From positions 1-35,102 of the forward strand of contig JAUCBJ010003963.1 of assembly GCA_032718475.1 (NCBI GenBank): 35,102 nucleotides of DNA. Reading direction: 5' to 3'. Below, one piece after another: positions 28,401 through 35,102 of this stretch (its first letter is position 1; every line of letters begins with the position of its first letter). The notes under the pieces are model-generated. The model did no database searches and was not told the DNA's origin. It saw only the letters and a program-made list of their open reading frames with translations. Position numbers and translations under genes: made by a program. This stretch comes from Nemertoderma westbladi (taxonomy: Eukaryota; Xenacoelomorpha; Nemertodermatida; Nemertodermatidae).

Positions 28401-29066
28401 CTTTGGAATGGTGGCGTTCGTAGGCGGCGTCTTTTGAAGGGTGGCATTCGAGGGAGGAGTCTGTTGATCGGTGGCGTTTGTGGGCGGCGTCTTTTGAAGA
28501 GTGGCGTTTTTGGGCGGCGTCTTTTGAACGGTGGCATTCGAGGGTGACGTCTTTTGAACGGAGGCGTTCGTGGACGGCGTCTGTTGAATGGTGGTGTTCA
28601 TGGGTGGCGTCTGTTGAATGGTGGCGTTTGTGGGCAGCGTTAGTTGAACAGTGGCGTTCGTGGGTGACGTCTTTTGAACGGTGGTGTTCGTGCGCAGTGT
28701 CTGTTGAACGGCGGCGTTCGCGGGCGGCGTCAGTTGAACGGTGGCGTTCGTGGGAGTAGTCTGTTGAACGGTGGCGTTCGTTCGGGACCCGTCTGTTAGC
28801 GTAACGTCCAGATCCTCCAACGTATCGTCGTTGAGGCTGCCGGAGGGAGAACCTGGGTAAACCGGCTGGGATAGAGACGTTGGAGATAGTGGCTTTACCT
28901 TGTCACTATCAGGCCGCGGCTGTGAAGAAAAAGAAGAAGATCTCCTGCCGTTTTCACAGTTCCCACTCTTTCCGGGGGCGCAATTTCGGCAACCCACTCC
29001 GCTCTTAGCACAAGAGCATGTCTTGCAGCGACCGGTCTTCCCATTGCAGACACAACAGGGCGCCAT
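25446..29066 (-). CDS. Retroelement polyprotein: CXC-type Cys cluster, reverse transcriptase, zinc knuckle, PD-(D/E)xK-like endonuclease
   Basis: This intact ORF has 1206 codons, with its ATG at 29066. Residues 4-38 are a dense Cys cluster (C-x-V-C...C-x-x-C-x-C...C-x-x-C...C-x-N) like the CXC motif of related animal retroelements. Residues 95-222 are about 13 copies of a decapeptide (TPPTNATVQK type). The RT has VLLVDAANAFNSLNR near 620, FSAEGVTQGDPLAM near 675 and WYADDSAG near 707. The C-terminus has C-x2-C...LNHGLNC near 1000, then RCDVGIRG and ALIDIRSTN near 1064-1085, resembling the restriction-like endonuclease of R2/NeSL/CRE-type elements, and a LRGSRTRW tail block. It would nick target DNA and prime reverse transcription there. 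The exact clade is uncertain; similar proteins are common in cnidarian and other invertebrate genomes. Confidence 0.85.
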   Translation of the reverse strand: MAPCCVCNGKTGRCKTCSCAKSGVGCRNCAPGKSGNCENGRRSSSFSSQPRPDSDKVKPLSPTSLSQPVYPGSPSGSLNDDTLEDLDVTLTDGSRTNATVQQTTPTNATVQLTPPANAAVQQTLRTNTTVQKTSPTNATVQLTLPTNATIQQTPPMNTTIQQTPSTNASVQKTSPSNATVQKTPPKNATLQKTPPTNATDQQTPPSNATLQKTPPTNATIPKSGVGSTLLPNRSRVNPMDTFDQFWLPGASAPPQSVDPEGLMERAFGAPLSGRGAPPDHLLHQWRRVTQLQGSRYRLPGGSVGRDVVSLLDTEVRSLVVGLSRGDVLARSERLMMADALITHRDPNIVKAADIRRLISRRVVMWRSGEIDALLQEAERGSSLRSSGRRSGTQPSDKDVGHTVRVFTRLMLEGKVRSAVRWVTGRDSGGVLEPEADIEVGQRRVKVLDVLQDKHPAAALPNSDSTIHCSELPLKVDVDVTAAHIEDVARRLHGGSGPAGSDSTRWRDYLLRYGAHSERLRDTVAAFTRTLANVVVPWESVRALMSGRLIALDKCPGVRPIGIGECLRRIMARTMAVITGDDVTITCGAEQLSAGTSAGVEAAIHSMSSLFEDNADSGWGVLLVDAANAFNSLNRVAALWNARCLWPCCSTFLYNSYRGHSILVMKGTDTIIFSAEGVTQGDPLAMLMYATGALPLIRHLRSPSVRESWYADDSAGAGELADLLRWFERLLNIGPSYGYNPEPSKCYLVVAPEHEDEARRVFHDHPVKVVTGHRFLGGFLGSSGERRQFVRAKVAAWVDATDVLATMADSQPQAAFSAMVCSLQREWAYIQRVTADCEEEFTVLETAIAERFLPAVLGGSITPDERKLFSLSPQRGGMGLRNPVTEANPSYLVSTRGTRFLCGAMAGTEEFDLSAHRECLVRARKEDGETRKLAEISKFEEAMGALTEHRCRTIRRAAEYKTGSWISSLPRADLQYDLSPREFRDAVAVRYGKPLLGVPSRCDGCGAAFDLNHGLNCKKGGLVIQRHNELRDTVGDLAALALGPRNVMLEPVVREQMEDGDGAGLRCDVGIRGAFNAQTQALIDIRSTNLDAESYAKRAPMTILEAAEDEKKRLYAAAVAARRGDFSPFVASCDGVLAPQANMLLRIIATKLHSAWGKPYTTVMGWVRTRVQFAIVRGTSHCLRGSRTRWRSGLGFEDGAGLPTLAM
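28402..28785 (-). repeat. 30-bp coding minisatellite in the retroelement ORF
   Basis: About 13 tandem 30-bp units (on the + strand, GTGGCGTTCGTGGGCGGCGT plus ten more bases) encode the decapeptide (T/S)PP(T)NAT(V/I)QK between the Cys cluster and the RT domain. Units have diverged at several positions but all keep the frame. Confidence 0.9.
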
Positions 29067-29271
29067 ACAGGCGCAAGTAACTTGGCTTGCGAACTGAATG
29101 GGATAGTACCAATCTTACCCAAGTACTATACTATGGCGCCTAGCTGTCTGGCAGTTGGCTATCTCAGCATATGCAGTACAGCAGTAGCGGTATGTCCTAC
29201 TATTACTTCGCTATATTGACTGTCATTTTCTAATCTGGTAAAGTAAGTAACTCCCCCAACAGTACCCAAGG

Positions 29272-29608
29272 TTTACAGTAGCTCCTTTACAGTAGCTCCT
29301 TACAGTAGCTCCTTTACAGTAGCTCCTTACAGTAGCTCCTTTACAGTAGCTCCTTACAGTAGCTCCTTTACAGTAGCTCCTTACAGTTGCTCCTTTACAG
29401 TAGCTCCTTACAGTAGCTCCTTTACAGTAGCTCCTTACAGTAGCTCCTTTACAGTAGCTCCTTACAGTAGCTCCTTTACAGTAGCTCCTTACAGTAGCTC
29501 CTTACAGTAGCTCCTTTACAGTAGCTCCTTTACATTAGCTCCTTATAGTAGCTCTTTACAGTAGCTCCTTACAGTAGCTCCTTACAGTAGCCCCTTACAG
29601 TAGCTCCA
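29272..29608. repeat. 13-bp minisatellite, array III (27-bp higher-order pattern)
   Basis: About 25 copies of the TTACAGTAGCTCC unit are present. From 29272 to about 29510, 13-bp and 14-bp units alternate regularly, giving a 27-bp higher-order period not seen in arrays I and II. The array decays into unique sequence at about 29608. Confidence 0.93.
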
Positions 29609-29874
29609 TTCTAGTACTGTAGGATTAATTTAAGACTTTCCTCGTTTCCTGAGAGAGAACTGGCCGATTTATGTATTCATAACAATGGAAATCTTATCCA
29701 AAGGCAGACTTTTCTAACCAAAACAATAAACGTAACTAATTACGTAATTAAGGAAAGAGGCATGTTTCAGTGTCAGTGTTTCCTAACCAAAACAATAAAC
29801 GAAACTAGATTTTGCAATTAACGGAAAGGAGACGGCTACAGTGTCTTCTACAATTTACTACTACTATGGTACTA

Positions 29875-30162
29875 CTAGGTCGACCGAACTCGGACAGTGG
29901 AAGTGAGATTCTTCCAGGCTTCCCGATTCTCCATAGTTGTCGCAATTTCGTTTCTCTCAAGTTCAGTATCCCTTTCGAGCTGGTCTATATATGTTATAGA
30001 CGGTCGTCCACGGGTACGCTTTCCATATGTTGATTGGCAGAAAAGTAGATTTGGTATGCCCTCGTTTCTACTTCTCCAGCAGTGCCCACCTAATCTTAAT
30101 CTGCGTTCACGGAGGGTGGTTGATACAGGTGGTATAGTACCATAGCGCTCGGCGTTTTTCAA
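29875..30162 (-). mobile_element. LINE ORF2 C-terminal fragment
   Basis: The - strand frame of 95 codons contains TLRERRLRLGGHCWRSRNEG, GKRTRGRPSITYIDQLERDT and an EAWKNL..VR.ST ending. This order (RRLR-x-x-GHC..., GKR..GRP...TY-x-DQL, W) is the conserved tail of a common group of animal non-LTR reverse transcriptases. No RT core is attached. The upstream 29609-29874 shows nothing recognisable. Confidence 0.7.
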
Positions 30163-30299
30163 GTGTTGTCTCCAGCTGATGTTTAGGGCTGATACTGATA
30201 GTTACTTAATTAAAAAATCAGGTTTACTTACTTATTACTGTAATTTGGTATGCCGAGGATTTTTACGCAGGTAATTAATTGTTGTCTTAACTGTTACAG

Positions 30300-30855
30300 C
30301 TTGGTACAACGGCACCCCGTGGACTACCACCAGAGCCCCCGGGGGAACCAACAGCCAATGGCGGGCCTCCCCCGTACGCCAATGGTCCTCCCCCAGCCTA
30401 CCAGCAGCAGCAAACCACCTACAACAACAGCCAATACGGTGTACACCAGACACCTTATCAGTACCCAACACAACCCGGTGCAGTGTCCTACCCAGCTCCA
30501 GGTGTGGTACCATACCCACCGCAAGGCGGTGCACAGTATCCCCCACAAAGTGGTGCACCATACCCACCACAAGGCGTGGCACAGTATCCCACACAAGGCG
30601 TGGCACCGTACCTACCACAAGGCGTGGCGCAGTATCCACCACAAGGCGTGGCACCGTATCCACCACAAGGCGTGGCACCGTATCCAACAACACAAGGCGT
30701 GGCACCGTATCCAACAACACAAGGCGTAGTACCATATCCACCACAAAGTGCTGCACCGTATCCCGCACCCAGCGTAGCACAGTATCCAACACAAGGCTGT
30801 GCACCGTATTCCACAAATTTTCCTTCAACTAACCCCAGTGCACCAGACCTACCAG
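30300..30855 (+). CDS. WBP2: WBP2-like exon encoding the proline-rich PPxY region
   Basis: The acceptor is GTTACAG (30293-30299) and the donor is CCAG|GTAAAT at 30855/30856. The exon has 185 codons plus one base, ending in phase 1. It starts LGTTAPRGLPPEPPGEPTAN and carries PPPY (PPPYANG) and PPAY (PPPAYQQQQ) motifs, the WW-domain ligands used by WBP2 to bind YAP, WWOX and NEDD4-family ligases. After about residue 60 it turns into PYPPQGVA-type repeats. The opening matches the WBP2 segment just after the GRAM domain, supporting a direct join with the exon ending at 2878. Confidence 0.9.
30482..30805 (+). repeat. 24-27 bp coding repeat in the WBP2 exon
   Basis: About 12 tandem imperfect units (CCACAAGGCGTGGCACCGTA type) encode Y-P-P-Q-G-V-A-(P/Q). 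Some units carry an extra codon (PTTQGVA). All keep the frame, so the repeat number varies protein length rather than destroying it. Confidence 0.9.
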
Positions 30856-30866
30856 GTAAATTATAC

Positions 30867-33153
30867 GGCCCAAACTCACAAAAAGTGGCCAAAAACGTTT
30901 CCCACACGATTCGACTTAATTTTAGAATGATATTTTTTTGTAACCTAGTAAAGTTATATCTATTTTTGAAGATAATTTTATGGTTCAACAGATGCACAAA
31001 AAATCATACTGCCACTCAGATCTTAAAAGATTAAAAGATTTTACAGACCTTTTAGTACTAAAAAATGCAGGTTTTTCAATTGTCCAAAAAAGTTCATTGT
31101 ATTCTGGGGGATGTATTTTGACATCTACTGGGTGTATTTCAACAAGTTATAGCTCATTTTAAAGCTAAATAATAGAGGAATGCAATGGAATAACTTCCAA
31201 ATTGTTTTATCGATATCATATTTAAATACAACAATAGATAATATACCCCTATTTTTGACAATTACTTGTCCCAAACGGTAACACCTGAATTCACCAAAAG
31301 GTTTTTATTGGGATTCTATAAACTAAATTCTTATTTGAAAGGAAAATCTTCAAGAAGTGGAATGTTCCAGATTTTACGAAAAAATACTAAACACAACCGG
31401 AGATATGGCCGGTTTTATACGTGCGAGTCGGTTATGTCAATTAGGATTGTCCCATGTGTAACGCAAAGTGCATTGCTTTACCATGTTCTAGAATCAGTTC
31501 TAACAAACGTGATATGAAGATTCTAATATCAGCAGATAGCCCAGATATTGGTCTTTTTCGTGAGTAATCATTTGTGGCAACAATTGACTGTGGAATAGAC
31601 TTTAGTTGCTTTTACATTTATCAGCATGAGCTTTGTCCCACCTGTAACAAAAGCATGTAACACAAAAAATCGTTACAGGGCGGGACATCCCACATGTAAC
31701 ATGTAAATCGCATAAGTTTGGGCTACAGAGTAGGACATGTCTCACCTGTAACACTTCAGTAAAACCGCAATAGGTCTATTAATTGTATTTATATTTAATG
31801 AAATTGCTAAGGCTAAGAATAAGAAAATCCGTTATATTTGGAAATGTCCACAAGATTATATATAACCAGGGTGGCGATATCTATATGATAAATATTTCTT
31901 GTAAGAATATTCTGCATCGAGCATGGCGTAGCAGTCCATGTGTCTCAGGCGGAAGGTGTCATTGAAACTTTGAAAGTGAAACTATTGGAGACGATGAATC
32001 AGATGGAATACTGGACGCTGATGATGTAAGGAAGGGAGAAGTGAGAGATATCGGTGGAGGTGGCGAGGCAGGGAATAGCGGTATAAGTTGAAGATGAGGT
32101 GTTAGAGGTGGGCGCGCAGAATGTTAGAGTTGTGAGGGAAGCAGTTGGAGGTCAGAGTGGAAAATGTAGAGGTGCAAGGGGAGCAATCGGAGGAGCGAGG
32201 GGAATAGTTCTGCGTGCGAGAGGAGAAGCGAGTGGAGACGGAGTGGGAAGTACAGGAGGATCTGTGGAGGGTGTGGGAGACGGAGTGGGAAGTTCAGGAG
32301 GATCTGTGGAGGGTGTGGGAGACGGAGTGGGAAGTACAAGAGGATCTGTGGAGGGTGTGGGAGACGGGGTGGAAAGTACAGGAGGATCTGCGGAGGGTGT
32401 GGGAGACGGAGTGGGAAGTACAGGAGGATCTGTGGAGGGTGTGGGAGACGGAGTGGGAAGTATGGGAGGATCTGTGGAGGGTGTGGGAGACGGAGTGGGA
32501 AGTACAGGAGGATCTGTGGAAGGTGTGGGAGACGGAGTGGGAAGTACAGGAGGATCTGTGGAGGGTGTGGGAGACGGAGTGGGAAGTACAGGACAGGTGG
32601 ATCTGTTGAGGGTGTGGGGGACAGAGTGGAAAGTACAGGAGGATCTGTAAAGGGTGGGAAAAATGGAGTGGGAAGTACATGAGGATCTGTGGAGGGTGTG
32701 GGAGACGGAGTGGGAAGTTCAGGAGGATCTGTGGAGGGTGTGGGAGACGGAATGGGAAGTACAGGAGGATCTGTGGAGGGTGTGGGGGACAGAGTGGAAA
32801 GTACAGGAGGATCTGTAAAGGGTGGGAAAAATGGAGTGGGAAGTACAGGAGGATCTGTAGAGGGTGGGAAAAATGGAGTGGGAAGTATGGGAGGATCTGT
32901 AGAGGGTGGAGATGAAACCGATGAACAATTTACAGGTTTTGACTAACTGCTCTGCTATAGTGATATATAACAGTTATAAACTTAATAGTAAACAGAAAGT
33001 TACCAGGAGGTCGGGGCTATTTGGAAATTACCACCATTGAATTCAGCGCATCAAGAGCTTTCTGGTGAAATATAATATTACATACTGTGGGAAACTTTTT
33101 TTTTTTTTACAAAAAAAATGAATTTTTTTGGCCACTTTTTGTGAGTTTGAGCC
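30867..33153. mobile_element. Non-autonomous TIR transposon with 4-bp ATAC target duplication
   Basis: The left end GGCCCAAACTCACAAAAAGT (30867) and the right end, reading GGCTCAAACTCACAAAAAGT on the other strand (ending 33153), match over about 30 bp, with a further shared GTTTCCCACA block inward. ATAC flanks both sides (30863-30866 and 33154-33157). There is no transposase inside. The interior holds AT-rich sequence, CACCTGTAACA-type words around 31635-31755 and the 42-bp minisatellite. It was inserted 11 nt downstream of the WBP2 splice donor. Confidence 0.75.
32226..32916. repeat. 42-bp minisatellite inside the TIR transposon
   Basis: About 16 imperfect copies of a 42-bp G-rich unit (GGAGGATCTGTGGAGGGTGT, then a GGGAGACGGAGTGGGAAGTA block) are present. 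Distal copies have variant forms (GGGTGGGAAAAATGG). Long frames on both strands follow from the 42-bp period and are not evidence of a gene. Confidence 0.93.
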
Positions 33154-33249
33154 ATACTTATGCAATGTTATTATTTAAATAGTCACTTTTTCGAGTAAGC
33201 GGACCAAAGCTCTTTTCTTTTTGTTGGTTATGATTGGCTGAATTTTACT

Positions 33250-33945
33250 AGGACTCAAAGAACAGTTATCCAGACAGGTAATCCAGACGGGAGACCCCGG
33301 GACAGTTAGCCTCCGGACAGTAGCTACCCGGACAGGAAACCCGCCAGACAGGAGCCCCCTGACAATTAGCCCCAAGGATGATAACTAACCAATAACGATT
33401 ACTTATTACTATAATTACTATTGATTTTTTTTATTTCACTGAAATTCTACAATTCTTCAGTTTGTTTGTTCAATACGCTTAATGATTTGTATGAAAACAA
33501 AATTAAACGACGCGGTACGGTTATTGCAAATTCCGCACATTTCTAACTTATTTAATTTTTTTTTATTTCGTTCATGATCGGCCGTTATTATCTCAGCTAT
33601 GTAACGGGCTTCTGTCCTGGGGCTAAATTGTCCGGGTCCGGTAAAATTTTTGTTCTAGAACAAAAAATAGCACTAGCTAATTTGTTAATTTTTTTAATTT
33701 TTATTGTATGTTTGTTATCTTTGTATAAATTTTTAAGCTAGTTTTTGTTTCCTTTTTTTTAATGTTCTACAACATATTATCTATTCATTTAATATATAAA
33801 TTATTTCGTTCTAGAACGAATATTTTAAGATCATTTTATTATAACAAAAAATTGGTATAAATGGCACGGCAAAGTGTAAGAGTCCCCTGTCCGGTTGCTA
33901 TTGTCCGAGGCTACTGTCCGGGGGACTACTGTCCTACAACCGTGT
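33250..33945. repeat. Inverted clusters of GGACAG-type repeats
   Basis: At 33260-33370 a roughly 16-17 bp degenerate word (GGACAGTAGC/GGACAGTTAGCC) is repeated about seven times. At 33606-33643 and 33885-33940 the same word recurs in the opposite orientation (GCTACTGTCC). The AT-rich centre carries TTCTAGAA palindromes near 33653 and 33810. The layout suggests a foldback or MITE-type element, but clean termini and target duplications were not identified. Confidence 0.45.
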
Positions 33946-34184
33946 AGATTACAAACTACTTTTTAAATTTTTACCTAATAACGGATTAAAAGCAAATAAA
34001 TGGGACCAAAATTTGTTATTAATATTTCTATTTAAAATTTTTGTTTTTTGGTATTGTTTTGGGCTGGGCTGGGGTGACACCATTTAATAAAAATTGTTTT
34101 TTTATATTTTTTGACAATTTCTTTAACTTTCTCTGGCTTTAATTAATTAGTAGCCAATGTAATGTTTAATATAATATGTTGCAG

Positions 34185-34312
34185 TAGACGATAGATATGG
34201 TTACCATAACAACCAATCGCAAGGCTACATGGATCCTAACAACCAACACAATGTCCATCTCCCCAGTGCCCCACCCCCATCCTACGACGATGTTACCAAA
34301 AAGAACCAATGA
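34185..34312 (+). CDS. WBP2: WBP2-like terminal coding exon with PPSY motif and stop
   Basis: It is entered in phase 1 after TTGCAG (ending 34184), completing a Val codon with the preceding exon. It encodes about 42 residues ending HNVHLPSAPPPSYDDVTKKN plus Q, then TGA (34310-34312). Vertebrate WBP2 ends similarly (NPHNVYMP, a P-rich PPxY, then a short KK-x-Q tail), so this is the natural C-terminus with the third PPxY motif. The 3' UTR continues to the right. No AATAAA is seen before 34832, which lies inside a MITE. Confidence 0.9.
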
Positions 34313-34798
34313 AACATCGCGCTGCAATCCAATTCCATTATTTATTAATCGAACTAAAACTATTGTATAATTTATGTAATTATTTATTTACATATTAATA
34401 ATGAATATTGGATTTAAACTATCAGTACTAATATTATAAAGAACGTCAATATGTTAACTTGTAAAAATGTAATAACTTATACTGTGTGAACTCCAGTAGT
34501 TTCCCATAGGGTCTGCTGAAATTACCAACTTTGTTTTCAATGTGAATTTATATTGCTAAATAGTTTTGGTGCATTTTGTGCTCTGCTTACTGTTGGCATT
34601 TTGAAATATGAAATACAGTAATTTTGTATTCCCGTTATTAGACTTTTCAGTAATAGCTTTTTCACACTATTTAACATACTAAGGTTCGACGACATGTGTC
34701 TTGTTGGTATCAACCTTGATCCAATCTATACAGTAATGGGGAGTCCTCCAGAGTAACACAATAGCAACCTGGGGCATTTTTATTCGTAATTGCAGATA
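34313..34798 (+). other. Probable WBP2 3' UTR
   Basis: This is AT-rich sequence after the stop with no second gene. Only non-canonical poly(A)-like hexamers are visible (TATAAA near 34435, AATACA near 34612). Confidence 0.5.
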
Positions 34799-35063
34799 GG
34801 GGGGGGGGGGGGGGGGGGGGGGACTGGACGCAATAAAAATTAATTCCTCTCCTGGGGAAATTGAACGTAAATAACAGCTGATTACTCTCAAAAATAAAAC
34901 TAACCTGTACTATTGTGTTAAGTTTATTGTTTTGGTTAAAATAACGTGCCACTGTAACCTGCTCCTTTCCCTAAATTGAGAATTTAACATTAAGGCGAGA
35001 TATTAATTCGCCAAGATGGGATTTGCGTCCAGTCCCCCCACCCCCCCCCCCCCCCCCCCCCCC
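34799..35063. mobile_element. Foldback MITE with poly-G / poly-C termini
   Basis: A run of 24 G (34799-34822) is followed by ACTGGACGCAA. The mirror TTGCGTCCAGT (35023-35033) is followed by CCCCCC-A and 23 C (35041-35063). The pair forms terminal inverted repeats of about 35 bp around an AT-rich core of roughly 190 bp. It contains AATAAA hexamers at 34832 and 34893 on the + strand. Confidence 0.75.
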
Positions 35064-35102
35064 TGGGGGTTATCTTGCTTGTCTTATCCAACTATCGCAG
35101 GC

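Larger units (their letters stand above)
25287..29271 (-). mobile_element. Single-ORF non-LTR-type retroelement inserted in the minisatellite
   Basis: About 4.0 kb lies between arrays II and III. On the - strand the 5' end is at about 29271, with 205 nt of leader, one 1206-codon ORF and about 160 nt of 3' UTR ending near 25287. There are no LTRs and no 3' poly(A) tail. A 12-bp duplication TTTACAGTAGCT may flank it (end of array II and start of array III), though the satellite makes this ambiguous. The intact ORF and compact ends suggest a full-length, recent copy. Confidence 0.8.
2879..30299 (+). other. Giant WBP2 intron (about 27.4 kb) filled with nested mobile elements and a MAD2L1 gene
   Basis: This intron is bounded by donor GTAGGT at 2879 and acceptor GTTACAG ending at 30299. 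Both flanking exons are phase 0 and join in agreement with the WBP2 family. The intron holds, in order, a LINE tail, a hAT-like element with another transposon inside, MAD2L1 on the opposite strand, a 13-bp minisatellite split by a BEL/Pao element and a second retroelement, and a further LINE tail. Confidence 0.8.
30856..34184 (+). other. WBP2 intron (3.3 kb)
   Basis: The donor is GTAAAT at 30856 and the acceptor is TTGCAG ending at 34184, phase 1 on both sides. It contains a TIR element (30867-33153), a cluster of GGACAG repeats (33250-33945) and AT-rich sequence. No gene is seen. The open frames over 32099-32946 are products of a 42-bp repeat whose length is a multiple of three. Confidence 0.8.

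Noticed and set aside
30250-30729. 159-aa frame and antisense 197/169-aa frames over the WBP2 proline-rich exon
   Set aside because: They are shadow frames of the in-frame coding repeat. Splice sites, PPxY motifs and family match support only the frame starting at 30300.
32099-32946. Long glycine-rich open frames on both strands (up to 183 aa)
   Set aside because: They arise from a 42-bp tandem repeat with a period divisible by three, which keeps several frames open at once. They lie in a transposon inside a WBP2 intron.

Overview
This window is eukaryotic, from an AT-rich metazoan genome, most likely a marine or aquatic invertebrate. The phylum cannot be fixed from sequence alone. The evidence is two recognisable animal genes, GT-AG introns, and a dense nested population of animal-type transposable elements.

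The host backbone is a WBP2-like gene on the + strand: a GRAM-domain protein with a PPxY-rich tail. Three exons are visible (2654-2878, 30300-30855, 34185-34312 with the stop). The first exon or exons lie upstream of the window. The intron between the first two visible exons is about 27.4 kb and holds almost everything else. An uninterrupted, apparently intact MAD2L1-like gene (spindle checkpoint, HORMA domain) sits inside it on the - strand (9329-9940).

Layout: 15-2240 is a decayed LINE carrying a tiny palindromic insertion. 2405-2640 is a possible MITE with a G-run. 2654-2878 is a WBP2 exon. 3412-8174 is a hAT-like non-autonomous element with an 8-bp target duplication, itself containing a second TIR transposon (5374-7418) with a 330-residue transposase fragment. 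9329-9940 is MAD2L1. 10769-29608 is one long 13-bp minisatellite split into three arrays by two retroelements. The first is a 13.2-kb BEL/Pao LTR retrotransposon (11540-24742). The second is a 4-kb single-ORF non-LTR element with an endonuclease-like C-terminus (25287-29271, - strand). 29875-30162 is a LINE tail. Then come the WBP2 proline-rich exon, a 3.3-kb intron largely made of a TIR element carrying a 42-bp minisatellite, the last WBP2 exon, and a G/C-run foldback MITE at 34799-35063.

The most unusual object is the BEL/Pao element. After a long gag (900 aa) and a pol interrupted by two apparent 1-nt frame breaks, it carries about 2.5 kb of extra coding sequence where an env gene might be. 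ORF3 (430 aa) looks like a divergent 3'-5' exonuclease-fold protein, and ORF4 (343 aa) has two retroviral-type zinc knuckles. The element also has a 63-aa ORF overlapping the gag start as ATGA, twin perfect hairpins just after the 5' LTR, LTRs built from internal repeats, and short LTR sequence modules that recur nearly exactly inside gag and ORF3 in different reading frames. The LTRs are nearly identical outside a large indel, so the insertion is recent.

All family calls come from reading translated motifs by eye. No search was run.
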